In this document: piece by piece, positions 25,564 to 34,242 of the stretch
How positions within the stretch are numbered: position 1 is the first letter of the stretch
Layout of the letters: each line of letters begins with the position of its first letter
Source of the DNA: an uncultured Phascolarctobacterium sp.
GTDB lineage: Bacteria > Bacillota > Negativicutes > Acidaminococcales > Acidaminococcaceae
Reading direction: 5' to 3'
NCBI RefSeq assembly: GCF_900770955.1
Contig: NZ_CAAGLX010000026.1
Location: 59,412 to 123,411, forward strand
DNA length: 64,000 bases
Position numbers and translations under genes: made by a program
Notes under the pieces: model-generated
Databases searched by the model: none
The model's input: the letters and a program-made list of their open reading frames with translations, nothing else
Told to the model about the DNA's origin: nothing

Positions 25564-25854
25564 ATGCAAGGTGGAGATACAATGGCTTTGCTTAATTCTC
25601 TCTGGCCCTTCTTTTTAATGGGCGGCATATTCTATTTCATGCTGTGGAAACCCCAGAAAAAAGAGCAGCAGAAAAGACAGGATTTGTTAAACAGTCTTAA
25701 AGAAGGCGACGAAATCATTACCATTGGCGGTATTTATGGTAAGATTACTGCTATTTCCGAAAAACGCGTTAAGGTAGAGGTTGCCGAAGGCGTAGTAATC
25801 GAAATGGCGCGCAACGCTGTCAGCGGCTTCCAAAACCCCGCTAAAAATGCCTGA
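25564..25854 (+). CDS. yajC: Preprotein translocase accessory subunit YajC
   Basis: The 96-residue protein starts at ATG 25564 with GGAGGTG six bases before. An in-frame GTG at 25549 overlaps that ribosome site and is rejected. It has one membrane helix (residues about 10-28, LWPFFLMGGIFYFMLW), then KPQKKEQQKRQ and the typical GDEIITIGGIYGKI. YajC associates with SecDF in the Sec translocon. secD and secF follow after one intervening gene. Confidence 0.94.
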   Translation: MQGGDTMALLNSLWPFFLMGGIFYFMLWKPQKKEQQKRQDLLNSLKEGDEIITIGGIYGKITAISEKRVKVEVAEGVVIEMARNAVSGFQNPAKNA

Positions 25855-26438
25855 TGGTGATTGCAGAAGAAAAAGTTGAGCTGCGCAAGTATTTTAAAAG
25901 GCTGCGGTCGCAGCTGACCGCAGAGCAGGTTGCTTCCGGCAGCCTGCTGACTGCCCGTCAGATACTGGCCTGTGATGCATATCGCAAAGCGAGCTGCATC
26001 ATGGGCTATTTGGCTTTTGGCAATGAGCTGTCTGTAGACCTGGTGCTGCAGCAGGCGCTGGCCGACGGCAAGACTGTTGCCGTGCCGCTGGTGCAATCTG
26101 CTACGGAGATGGCTCCGGTACAGCTGCAAAACATGCTGGACTTTGAGCTTGACCGTTACGGCATACGCAGCGTCCGCCAGCCGGCGAAGCTGCTGCAGCC
26201 GCAGCGGCTTGACCTCGTACTGGTGCCCGGAGTGGCCTTCGGCCGCGACGGCAGCAGACTGGGGATGGGCGCAGGCTATTACGACCGTTTTCTGCCACAG
26301 GCGGAAAATGCTTTGCTCATGGGCATTGCTTATGATGCCTTTATTCAGCCGAGTCTGCCGCGGGATGAATTTGACGTGCTTGTACAGCTTTTAGCAAGTG
26401 AAAGCGGGATTACCACTCTCAGTCCGCTTAGCTTATAA
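25854..26438 (+). CDS. 5-formyltetrahydrofolate cyclo-ligase
   Basis: The 194-residue protein shares one base with the yajC stop codon. It has the family start EEKVELRKYFKRLRSQL and the C-terminal GVAFGRDGSRLGMGAGYYDRFL motif that binds ATP and substrate. The enzyme converts 5-formyl-THF to 5,10-methenyl-THF using ATP, rescuing folate from a storage form. Its position between yajC and secD is unusual functionally but the genes are clearly co-transcribed. Confidence 0.93.
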   Translation: MVIAEEKVELRKYFKRLRSQLTAEQVASGSLLTARQILACDAYRKASCIMGYLAFGNELSVDLVLQQALADGKTVAVPLVQSATEMAPVQLQNMLDFELDRYGIRSVRQPAKLLQPQRLDLVLVPGVAFGRDGSRLGMGAGYYDRFLPQAENALLMGIAYDAFIQPSLPRDEFDVLVQLLASESGITTLSPLSL

Positions 26439-26482
26439 ATAAAATCCAGTTAATCCAAAAAAATCTTAAGGAGGAAGTTATT

Positions 26483-27721
26483 TTGCGTTGGAATGAATTC
26501 GGGAAATTTCTGATTGTCGCTTTGGCGATTATCGGCGGTTTCTGCGTATACATCTCGCCTCTGGCTAATTCCATTAAACAGGGCTTGGATCTGCAAGGTG
26601 GTACTCATGTAGTTTTACAGGCTGTGGATACGCCGGAACTTAAGGTTGACGATGACGCTGTCAACCGCAGTGTAAAGGTTATCGAGCGTCGTGTTAATGA
26701 GTTGGGCCTGACTGAGCCTGTTATTCAGCGTCAGGGCAAGGACCGTATTATTGTTGAGCTGCCGGGCGTAAAGGACCCTGAAAAGGCTATTGCTATGCTG
26801 GGCCGTACCGCTATGCTGCAGTTCAAGGATGAAAGCGGCAAGGTTGTTCTCACAGGCAGCGACCTGAAGGACGCCAAGGCACAGGTTTCCCAAGGCAATC
26901 AGGCTGTAGTAGGCCTGGAGTTCAATGATGAAGGCGGCAAAAAATTTGCTGACCTTACTGCCCGCAATGTAGGCAAGAAAATTGCTATCGAGCTTGATGG
27001 CCAGGTGCTTACCGCTCCTGTAGTACAGGAAGCTATCACCGGCGGCCATGCACAGATTTCCGGCTCCCGTAACGTTGAGGAGGCCGAGCATCTGGCAATC
27101 CTGCTGCGCAGCGGCAGCCTGCCGGTTAAAATCGAGATTATGGAAAACCGTACCGTTGGTCCTACCCTCGGTCAGGATTCCAAGGACAAGAGCGTTAAAG
27201 CCTTCAGCATCGGTATTATCGGCGTATTTGTATTTATGCTGCTGTTCTACCGTCTGGCAGGCGTAGTTGCAGATATTGCTCTGCTGCTGTATGTAATGCT
27301 GCTGCTGCTGGTAATGCGTTACCTGGGCGCTACACTGACACTGCCGGGTATTGCGGGTATTATCCTGTCTGTCGGCATGGCGGTTGACGCGAACGTATTG
27401 ATTTTCGAACGCTTCAAGGAAGAGGTTAAGCGCGGCAAAACTCTGCGCAGCGCAATGGATTCCGGCTTTGGCCGTGCCATCGTAACCATTCTTGACTCCA
27501 ACCTTACCACTATCATGGCAGCGGTTGTACTGTTCTATCTGGGCACCGGTCCTATCAAGGGCTTTGCCGTTACCCTGGCACTCGGTACCTTGCTGAGTAT
27601 GTTTACCGCAGTAACCGTTACCAAGTTCCTGCTGCGCTTTTTGATTTACAGCAACATTACCAAGAGTCCCTTCTTGTTTGGTGCAAGAGCACCGAAAGCA
27701 AAAGAGGAGGTGGCTAAATAA
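26483..27721 (+). CDS. secD: Protein translocase subunit SecD
   Basis: The 412-residue protein starts at TTG, fixed by AAGGAGGA eight bases upstream and by LRWNEFGKFLIV matching the family. It has a first helix (about 9-27), QGLDLQGGTHVVLQ near residue 33, the P1 periplasmic domain (about 50-230), and five further helices with GIAGIILSVGMAVDANVLIFERFKEE near residue 290. With SecF it uses the proton-motive force to pull proteins across the membrane. It is shorter than the E. coli protein (about 615), as usual in Firmicutes. Confidence 0.96.
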   Translation: MRWNEFGKFLIVALAIIGGFCVYISPLANSIKQGLDLQGGTHVVLQAVDTPELKVDDDAVNRSVKVIERRVNELGLTEPVIQRQGKDRIIVELPGVKDPEKAIAMLGRTAMLQFKDESGKVVLTGSDLKDAKAQVSQGNQAVVGLEFNDEGGKKFADLTARNVGKKIAIELDGQVLTAPVVQEAITGGHAQISGSRNVEEAEHLAILLRSGSLPVKIEIMENRTVGPTLGQDSKDKSVKAFSIGIIGVFVFMLLFYRLAGVVADIALLLYVMLLLLVMRYLGATLTLPGIAGIILSVGMAVDANVLIFERFKEEVKRGKTLRSAMDSGFGRAIVTILDSNLTTIMAAVVLFYLGTGPIKGFAVTLALGTLLSMFTAVTVTKFLLRFLIYSNITKSPFLFGARAPKAKEEVAK

Positions 27722-28605
27722 TGAAGATATCTATCGTTAAGCGTTATAAAATTTTCTTCGCTATTACCATTACCTTCCTGTGCATCGGTATCGGTTCCAT
27801 GCTCTTTAAAGGCTTTAACCTGGGCATTGACTTTACTGGCGGTAGTATTATGGATTTGCAGTTCAACAATCCTGTTACTGTTTCTCAGGTGCGCGAAGTT
27901 CTTAAGGAAAAGGATCTGGGTAATGCTATTATCCAGCTGGAAAGCAGCGACAGCAATGCCAAAAGCTCTAAGGGCGTGCTGATTCGTACCGGCGTTATCA
28001 GTGACGAGCAGCGTCAGCAGGTAATGACCGATTTGAAGAGCAAGCTGGGCGATTTTGCAATTCAGCGTGTAGAAAACGTTGGTGCTACCGTTGGCGGCGA
28101 GCTGATTCAACAGGCAGTTATGGCGATTGTGCTTTCCTGGTTCCTGATGATTGCTTACATCACCATCCGTTTTGAATTCCGCTTTGCTCTGGCAGCGATT
28201 ATAGCTTTGATTATCGACGTATTGGTAACATTGAGCTATTTCTCTCTTTTCCATATGGAATTGGATTCTTCCTTCGTTGCAGCTCTGCTGACGGTTGTAG
28301 GTTATTCTGTCAACGGTACTATCGTTATCTTCGACCGTATCCGTGAAAACCTGAAAATCCATCGCCGCAGCGAAAGCATGACGGAAATGGTAGACAACAG
28401 TATCTGGCAGACCATGGGACGCAGTATCTATACTGTAGGTACCTCTCTGTTTGCTGTTGTAGCTATCTTCCTTTGGGGTGGTGAAACTATCCGCAACTTC
28501 TCCTTTGCTATGCTGGTAGGCTTCTCCAGTGGTGCTTATACCTCCACCTTCCTCGCAGGTCCGTTATGGATGATGCTGCGTAAGCTGAAACCCGGCAGAG
28601 ATTAA
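27721..28605 (+). CDS. secF: Protein translocase subunit SecF
   Basis: The 294-residue protein overlaps the secD stop by one base (TAATG). It has GFNLGIDFTGGSIMDL near residue 34, six membrane helices, and the conserved TVVGYSVNGTIVIFDRIREN near residue 190. It forms the SecDF complex with the preceding product. The FDRIREN and VGYSVN parts are diagnostic for SecF over SecD. Confidence 0.96.
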   Translation: MKISIVKRYKIFFAITITFLCIGIGSMLFKGFNLGIDFTGGSIMDLQFNNPVTVSQVREVLKEKDLGNAIIQLESSDSNAKSSKGVLIRTGVISDEQRQQVMTDLKSKLGDFAIQRVENVGATVGGELIQQAVMAIVLSWFLMIAYITIRFEFRFALAAIIALIIDVLVTLSYFSLFHMELDSSFVAALLTVVGYSVNGTIVIFDRIRENLKIHRRSESMTEMVDNSIWQTMGRSIYTVGTSLFAVVAIFLWGGETIRNFSFAMLVGFSSGAYTSTFLAGPLWMMLRKLKPGRD

Positions 28606-28611
28606 AATTAA

Positions 28612-28662
28612 AAATTATAGCCTGTGTGTATTCATAAAAATGAATGCCGCAGGCTATTTTTC
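28612..28662 (+). terminator. Intrinsic terminator after secF
   Basis: ATAGCCTG pairs with CAGGCTAT. An inner ATTCAT/ATGAAT stem extends the hairpin, and TTTTTCTTGTTTTT follows. Confidence 0.85.
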
Positions 28663-28765
28663 TTGTTTTTGACGGCCGAAAAAGCTAAAATAATATCTGT
28701 GATATTTACTGTTGCTGTCACAGTCTGATTTTTAGCTTTTATCGGCGCTGTTAAGGAGAAGCAGG

Positions 28766-29545
28766 ATGATTTATATTTTAAAATTTATCGCAGCATTTTT
28801 GCTGCCTCCCGGTTTATTTGTGCTGTTGGGGATAATACTGAGTGTTTATTTGTGGCGGCAGCGTAAGCGCAGCGGTCTTTTGGCCTTTCGCTTATGCGCC
28901 TCCCTGACGCTGCTGTTATATTTCGCCTCCACGTTAGTTGGTGCCAAGCTTTTGGGGCAGCCATTGGAGAGCTGTTACAGTCAGCAGCAGCCTGCTGATG
29001 CGCAGGTGATAGTTGTTCTGGGCGGTGGCAGTGTGGGCTCTGTGCCTGACGGCACGGAGCGCGGCGGGCTTGCGTCCGCCGGTGCGGCGCGCCTGCTGAC
29101 GGCAGCGCGCCTGGCAAAGCAGCATTCGCTGCCAGTGCTCATAAGCGGTGGGCAGGTCTTCAGCGATGGCGCAAGCGAAGCGCTTGTCGCCGAGCGGATT
29201 CTGTTACAGCTGGGGCTGCCGCAGAAGCAGATTGTCGTTGAAACCAAGGCCAGAACAACGCAGGAAAATGCCGCTTATACTGCTGCACTCTGTCGTGCGC
29301 GTGGCTACAAAAACGTGCTGCTGCTGACAAGTGCGCTGCATATGCCTCGCAGTATGCAGTTCTTTGAATATTATTTGGGCGAGCAGGGGATGAAGATTGC
29401 CGCCTACCCTTGCGATTATACGCTCAATCCGCAGGGCAGCTTTAATTTGCGCTGGCTGGTGCCGCAGCTGCAGGCATTTGATATAACCTGTATGGCATTG
29501 CACGAATATGTGGGGATGGCTGGTGCCTTTTTACAGCGTAGATAA
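28766..29545 (+). CDS. YdcF/ElyC family (DUF218) membrane protein
   Basis: The 259-residue protein has two N-terminal membrane helices (residues about 5-28 and 38-58). A DUF218 domain follows: DAQVIVVLGGGSV near residue 78, AARLLTAARLAKQ near 110, LVAERILLQLGLP near 140, ETKARTTQENAAY near 157, and VLLLTSALHMPRSM near 183. Relatives such as ElyC and SanA act in envelope and peptidoglycan precursor integrity. The exact reaction is unknown. GGAGAAG precedes the start. Confidence 0.85.
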   Translation: MIYILKFIAAFLLPPGLFVLLGIILSVYLWRQRKRSGLLAFRLCASLTLLLYFASTLVGAKLLGQPLESCYSQQQPADAQVIVVLGGGSVGSVPDGTERGGLASAGAARLLTAARLAKQHSLPVLISGGQVFSDGASEALVAERILLQLGLPQKQIVVETKARTTQENAAYTAALCRARGYKNVLLLTSALHMPRSMQFFEYYLGEQGMKIAAYPCDYTLNPQGSFNLRWLVPQLQAFDITCMALHEYVGMAGAFLQRR

Positions 29546-29574
29546 GAGCCGGCAGCTGAATTTTGTCGGTGAAT

Positions 29575-29603
29575 TTGCATATTTTACAGCTTTTCTGTAT
29601 AAT
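29575..29603 (+). promoter_or_regulatory. Promoter of the second binding lipoprotein
   Basis: TTGCAT at 29575-29580, 17 bases, TATAAT at 29598-29603. No operator resembling those near 600-660 or 4605-4647 is seen. Confidence 0.65.
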
Positions 29604-29646
29604 AAATAACATATAGAAACAAATATCATTTTTGGGTGGGTATATT

Positions 29647-30582
29647 ATGAAAAAAATTCTATTTCTCGTTTGCCTGATGCTTTGTCTGCTGCTTGCTGGC
29701 TGCGGACCGCAGGAAAAAAATACTGCAGACAGCGGTAAGGTTTTGTACAGTGTAACGGATGCAACGGGCACTAAGCTGAGCTTCAGTGAAAAGCCACAGC
29801 GCATTGTAAGCCTGAACGTATCTGCTGACGAAATTTTGCTGGATATGGTCGACAGTAAGCGTCTGGCAGCCTTGTCGCTGCTGGCTGATGATCCCGGTAT
29901 CTGCAGTGCCGGTGACAAAGTAAAAGACGTAAAAGGGAGAGCGCAGGGAAGCAATCTTGAAAGTGTTTTGGCAATGCAGCCTGATCTGGTAATTATTCCG
30001 GACTATACCATGGAGCCGATTCAGGGACTGCGCAGTGCGGGACTAAAGGTTTATGTGTGCCATACGCCGAATAATGTGCAGGACATTTTTAAGTTTATTA
30101 AGGAAATCGGCTCTGCCGTTGGCGAGGAAGCCAAGGGCGAGGAGATGGCAAAAAATATGGAGTCGCAGCTGGAGGCAGTGCGTAAGCAGGCGCTGCAGGC
30201 TGCAGGCGACAAGCCGCTTAATGTACTGGCTCTGTCCTTTACCGGACCTCTCGGCACGAGAGGAACCTTCAGCGGCGTGTGCCACTATGCAGGCGTACAT
30301 AATGCGCTCGATGGCATGGATATTCCATATCAGGGCAATCTGTCGGAGGAAAAAATGCTGGAGCTTAACCCGGAGCTGATTATTACTCCGAGCTGGGATT
30401 ACAGTAAAAAGGGCGATCCGGAGCAATTCCGTCAGCGCATTTTGCAAAATCCGGCCTATAAGAGCATTAAGGCTGTAAAGAACGGCCGTGTACAAAGCCT
30501 GCATGACAATTATTTATACAGTACTTCGCAATATACAGTTAAGGCTGTGCAGGAGCTGGCACATGCCGCTTATGGAATTTAG
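29647..30582 (+). CDS. Periplasmic binding lipoprotein, FecB/BtuF-like (orphan)
   Basis: The 311-residue protein is counted from the ATG at 29647; an in-frame TTG at 29632 is less likely. It has a lipoprotein signal (LLLAGC, Cys19). The binding-protein fold shows EKPQRIVSLNVSADEILL near residue 52, AMQPDLVIIPD near 109, and NPELIITPSWDY near 240. It resembles proteins that bind ferric chelates, heme or cobalamin. No permease or ATPase gene is adjacent. The downstream partner is an SH3-domain protein in the same transcript. It is a distant paralogue of the protein at 6611. Confidence 0.87.
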   Translation: MKKILFLVCLMLCLLLAGCGPQEKNTADSGKVLYSVTDATGTKLSFSEKPQRIVSLNVSADEILLDMVDSKRLAALSLLADDPGICSAGDKVKDVKGRAQGSNLESVLAMQPDLVIIPDYTMEPIQGLRSAGLKVYVCHTPNNVQDIFKFIKEIGSAVGEEAKGEEMAKNMESQLEAVRKQALQAAGDKPLNVLALSFTGPLGTRGTFSGVCHYAGVHNALDGMDIPYQGNLSEEKMLELNPELIITPSWDYSKKGDPEQFRQRILQNPAYKSIKAVKNGRVQSLHDNYLYSTSQYTVKAVQELAHAAYGI

Positions 30583-30600
30583 TTAGGAGATGCAGCAGCA

Positions 30601-31332
30601 ATGAGATCAGTCAAAACAATCGGTCTGACGCTTTTGTTGGCAGCAGGCATGCAGCTGTGTGCAGCTGCTGAGGAGCAGGAAGCGTTTTATACAGGTGAAA
30701 AAATTAAGGGCTACGATAAGGGAAGCTTTGTAGTTTTGGAAGAGGACGATATTAATTTCCGCAGTGCCGCCAAGGACGGTAATGTTTTGAAGGTACTGCC
30801 TCATCATTCGCTGCTGCGTGTTATCCGCCAAAACGGTGACTGGCTGGAGGCTGAATCAGACGGTGTTGACGGTTTTATCTATGCGCCCTATACTGTTGCC
30901 GGTAACAGGGATGAGCTGACACAGGATGATTTTGCTCTGGGATACGCTGCCCTCGGACAGCAGTTTGATAAGCAGGAGGCGCAGGAGCGTCTGGGTGCTG
31001 TTAAGCAGGAAAAAATAGACAAAAAGCGCAAACAGATTAAATACACCTACGAGGGTGCAGTGATAAGCGTTGCCCGCAAAAAACAGGCAGTAGAAGCAAT
31101 CCGTGTTGTTGATCCCAAGTATATTACGATGCGCGGCGTAAGCATCGGGGACAGTGCCGGCAGAGCCGTCGGACAGTACGGTTTGCCTGATGCGGTTGTT
31201 TATGCTGCCGATAATACTACCTACGAATATTTTTGGGAGGACGATAAGGAGCAGCCGCTGCGTTTTGCGCTGGAGATTGACAAGCAGAGCCGCGTGACAG
31301 CCTTTATCCTGGAGAAGCTGAAGGAAAAATAA
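30601..31332 (+). CDS. Secreted SH3-domain protein with BamE-like C-terminal domain
   Basis: The 243-residue protein has a signal peptide (residues 1-22, ending CAAAEE). A bacterial SH3-like domain follows (about 40-100: DDINFRSAAKDGNVLKVLPH, then GDWLEAESDGVDGFIYAPY). A charged linker contains DKKRKQIKY. The C-terminal domain (about 175-240) begins ITMRGVSIGDSAGRAVGQYG. Its G-(M/V)S-x2-(D/S)-x5-YGxP pattern resembles the BamE/SmpA fold. It probably acts in the periplasm, binding cell wall or protein. It is co-transcribed with the binding lipoprotein. No function is established. Confidence 0.72.
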   Translation: MRSVKTIGLTLLLAAGMQLCAAAEEQEAFYTGEKIKGYDKGSFVVLEEDDINFRSAAKDGNVLKVLPHHSLLRVIRQNGDWLEAESDGVDGFIYAPYTVAGNRDELTQDDFALGYAALGQQFDKQEAQERLGAVKQEKIDKKRKQIKYTYEGAVISVARKKQAVEAIRVVDPKYITMRGVSIGDSAGRAVGQYGLPDAVVYAADNTTYEYFWEDDKEQPLRFALEIDKQSRVTAFILEKLKEK

Positions 31333-31394
31333 CAGTCTGCAGCCAGTATTCGCTGATTAGGTACAAACGGGTCTTAAATGAGCATGTATACACT

Positions 31395-31426
31395 AAAAAT
31401 CCTGCTTCATAAGCAGGATTTTTTTG
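31395..31426 (+). terminator. Intrinsic terminator after the SH3 protein
   Basis: AAATCCTGCTT-CAT-AAGCAGGATTT is followed by TTTTTT. Confidence 0.88.
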
Positions 31427-31488
31427 TATGCTGGCAGAATTATAACAGTTATAATATATTAAAATTTATACTAAAGGAGTTGAGCTGA

Positions 31489-31866
31489 ATGCCTTTTTTA
31501 ATCTTAGTTATAATTATTTGTATGATAGTAGCATTGTTTGCCGTACAGAATGCGGTAGCAGTATCCTTGAACTTTGTTTTCTGGAGCTTCAGTGCTTCGC
31601 TGGTGCTGGTAATACTCGGAGCGTTTTTGATGGGTGTGCTGGTTGCTACCTGCTTTTTGCTGACGATGAAGGCCAAGCATTATCTGAAGGATAAAAAAAT
31701 GCGTGAGGAAATGCAGCAGCTGCAGGCAGAAAACAAACGCCTGCAAGAGCGGGTTGCTATGCTGCAGCACACCCAGTTGCTACATAATGAGGCGGCACAG
31801 GCAACTGCTAAGCAGGCAGAGCCAGTTGCAGACAAGGCTGCTACTGAAAGTGGTAGCCGCCAATGA
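31489..31866 (+). CDS. LapA domain (DUF1049) membrane protein
   Basis: The 125-residue protein has two membrane helices (residues about 2-22 and 35-60) separated by NAVAVSLNFVFWSFSASL, the pattern of LapA/YciS proteins. A coiled-coil tail (about 65-100) follows. In E. coli, LapA works with LapB in controlling lipopolysaccharide synthesis. That would fit an outer-membrane-bearing Firmicute, though the domain is also found in monoderms. The stop codon overlaps the recJ start (ATGA). AAGGAG precedes the start. Confidence 0.8.
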   Translation: MPFLILVIIICMIVALFAVQNAVAVSLNFVFWSFSASLVLVILGAFLMGVLVATCFLLTMKAKHYLKDKKMREEMQQLQAENKRLQERVAMLQHTQLLHNEAAQATAKQAEPVADKAATESGSRQ

Positions 31867-34217
31867 TGCACAAGGAACGAATTTGGGATATAAAAGAATA
31901 TAACAGTCAGATGGCAGACTATTTGGCGGAGGAGCTGAATATTTCGCCGATGGTCACCGGTATTTTGCTGGAGCGCGGGATGCAGGATGCAGCCTCGATG
32001 CGTGATTTTCTGTATGGCAGCGCTACGCCCTTTCATGACCCGTTTTTGCTGAAGGATATGCAACGCTCGGTTGAGCGCGTAGAGCGGGCCTTGGCGGCAG
32101 GCGAGCTGATTACGGTTTACGGCGACTATGATGTGGACGGAATCAGCGCCTCCTCCTTGCTGTATCTTTATCTGAAGCAGCGCGGAGGCAAGGTAGCAAC
32201 CTATATTCCGCAGCGTAAGAGCGAGGGCTACGGCCTGAATGACGAAGCATTGAAAAATATTGCGGATAAGGGTACAACGCTGGTGATTACCGTTGACTGC
32301 GGCATTAGCGGCCTGCATGAGGTAGCGAATGCACCTGAGTCTTTGGATATTATCATTACGGACCACCATACGGTGCCTGAGGTTTTGCCTCCCGCCTACG
32401 CAATCATTAACGCCAAGCAGCGCGACTGCGGCTATCCGTTTAAGGATTTGAGCGGTGTGGGCATTGCCTTCAAGCTGTGTCAGGCGCTGGAGCAGCGTGA
32501 GCCGGGCAAGCTGCCCAAGTGGCAGGGTCTGACGGAGCTGGCGGCGCTGGGAACGGTAGCGGATATTGTGCCGCTGAAAGGCGAAAACCGCGAGCTGGTG
32601 CGCCGCGGACTGAAGGCTATGGAAACAACGAAGCTGGTGGGTCTGCGTGCCCTGATTAAGGCCAGCGGCTGTCCGGAAACGGGCATTGCTTCCGATAACA
32701 TCGGCTTCGGTCTGGCACCGCGGTTGAATGCCGTAGGCAGGCTGGAGCATGCGCAGCTGGCGGTGGAGCTTTTGGTAACCGACGACAGCGTTAAGGCGGA
32801 GAGGATTGCCGCCGAGCTTAACCGTGAAAATACGTTGCGGCAGGAAATCAGCCGTCAGATTATGGAAGAGGCGGAAGCGCAGCTGGCGCAGGAGAAGCAT
32901 ATCGATACGGCAATCGTGCTGGCCTCCGAGGGCTGGCATCAGGGCGTTATCGGTATCGTGGCATCGCGATTGGTAGACAAGTATCACCTGCCGACGATTC
33001 TGATAAGCCTGAATGACGGCGTTGCCAAGGGCAGCTGCCGTAGTATTCCGGCGCTCAATCTTTATGAGGCAATAGATGCCGAGCGTGATTTGCTGACGCA
33101 GTACGGCGGTCACCATCAGGCTGCGGGACTGACGCTGCCGGCGGATAAGCTGCCGGAATTTAAGCGCCGTTTCCGTGAATATGTCGCACAAAAGCTGCGC
33201 CCGGAGGATTATCTGCCGCATCAGGCGATTGACTGCGTGTTAAGCGGCAGCAGTGAAATCAGTATCAGGGATTTGGAGCAGCTGGCGCTGCTGGAGCCCT
33301 GCGGCTGTGAAAATCAGGCACCTGTTTTTGCTTTCCGTCAGGCGCTGCTGCATAATCAGCGCGCAATGGGCAAGGAACGCAATCATCTGCAGTTTATCTT
33401 GGATAAGGGTTATAATTCCTATCGCGGCCTGATGTGGAACAATGCGGCTTTACTGCCGTATATGTTTGAAAATATGGTGGCCGATGTTGCCTTCCAGCCG
33501 AAAATCAATGTCTGGAACAACGAAACGAGCGTACAGCTGCAGGCTGTAAGCATTCATCAGCAAATGACGCTGGGGGATATGCGTCAGGCTGCCGATGATA
33601 AATGGCGTCTGCTGCAGGGGCTGGCAAAGGTTCACAGCAGGGTGCTTGCTTATACCGATGATAAGCGCCCGCTGCCGGAAGATATCCTGCGGACTGTCGG
33701 TGATTATCTGGAGCTTGTGTCTTATCGGGAGGCTGAAAAGCTGAGCAAGGAAAAACTGCAGCAGGCAGAAGAAATTGTACTGTTGGATTTGCCTGCGTAT
33801 CCGCTGGCGGATATTATGCACAGACTGCGGCAGCAGGGAGCAAGTCATGTAACGCTGCTGTTTAATCAGCTGGATTTAGATGAGCAGCTGCAGCGTCTGG
33901 CTTTGACGCATCCTGACAGAGATGCGATGATGCAGGCCTATAAGCTGGTGATGAATACACTCAAATTGCGGACAAACGTCAATGTCGAGGAGCTTTTGTC
34001 TGCTCATGCGGAACAAATAAGTGAAGAAGCTGTAAAAATTATGGAAGAGCTTGGCTTTATCCGCTATAATAATGGTATAATAGAAAAAGCTGCTATTAAA
34101 CGCTGCTCGCTGGAGGATGCACCCCTATATGTAACCCTGCAGCAGGAAAGAGAGCGTTTGGAGCGCATTTATAAAGCAAATTACCGCCTGAGTCAGCACG
34201 AGCTGTTGCGCTGCTGA
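31863..34217 (+). CDS. recJ: Single-stranded-DNA exonuclease RecJ
   Basis: The 784-residue protein is the long Firmicute-type RecJ. It has VYGDYDVDGISASSLLYLY near residue 83, TVDCGISG near 143, the DHH motif ITDHHTVPE near 166, SEGWHQGVIGIVASR near 355, and the DHHA1 motif GGHHQAAGL near 416. An OB-like domain and a C-terminal extension of about 200 residues follow. It degrades single strands 5' to 3' in recombination and repair with two metal ions. It overlaps the LapA-domain gene by four bases, so translation is coupled. Confidence 0.95.
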   Translation: MMHKERIWDIKEYNSQMADYLAEELNISPMVTGILLERGMQDAASMRDFLYGSATPFHDPFLLKDMQRSVERVERALAAGELITVYGDYDVDGISASSLLYLYLKQRGGKVATYIPQRKSEGYGLNDEALKNIADKGTTLVITVDCGISGLHEVANAPESLDIIITDHHTVPEVLPPAYAIINAKQRDCGYPFKDLSGVGIAFKLCQALEQREPGKLPKWQGLTELAALGTVADIVPLKGENRELVRRGLKAMETTKLVGLRALIKASGCPETGIASDNIGFGLAPRLNAVGRLEHAQLAVELLVTDDSVKAERIAAELNRENTLRQEISRQIMEEAEAQLAQEKHIDTAIVLASEGWHQGVIGIVASRLVDKYHLPTILISLNDGVAKGSCRSIPALNLYEAIDAERDLLTQYGGHHQAAGLTLPADKLPEFKRRFREYVAQKLRPEDYLPHQAIDCVLSGSSEISIRDLEQLALLEPCGCENQAPVFAFRQALLHNQRAMGKERNHLQFILDKGYNSYRGLMWNNAALLPYMFENMVADVAFQPKINVWNNETSVQLQAVSIHQQMTLGDMRQAADDKWRLLQGLAKVHSRVLAYTDDKRPLPEDILRTVGDYLELVSYREAEKLSKEKLQQAEEIVLLDLPAYPLADIMHRLRQQGASHVTLLFNQLDLDEQLQRLALTHPDRDAMMQAYKLVMNTLKLRTNVNVEELLSAHAEQISEEAVKIMEELGFIRYNNGIIEKAAIKRCSLEDAPLYVTLQQERERLERIYKANYRLSQHELLRC

Positions 34218-34242
34218 TAAAGCGCAGATGGGAGTGGGGAGA

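Noticed and set aside
31680..33221. A 513-codon open frame on the - strand across recJ
   Set aside because: It lies opposite a clear recJ gene, shows no domain I recognise, has a composition rich in Arg, Gln and His, and lacks a ribosome site. It is a shadow frame.
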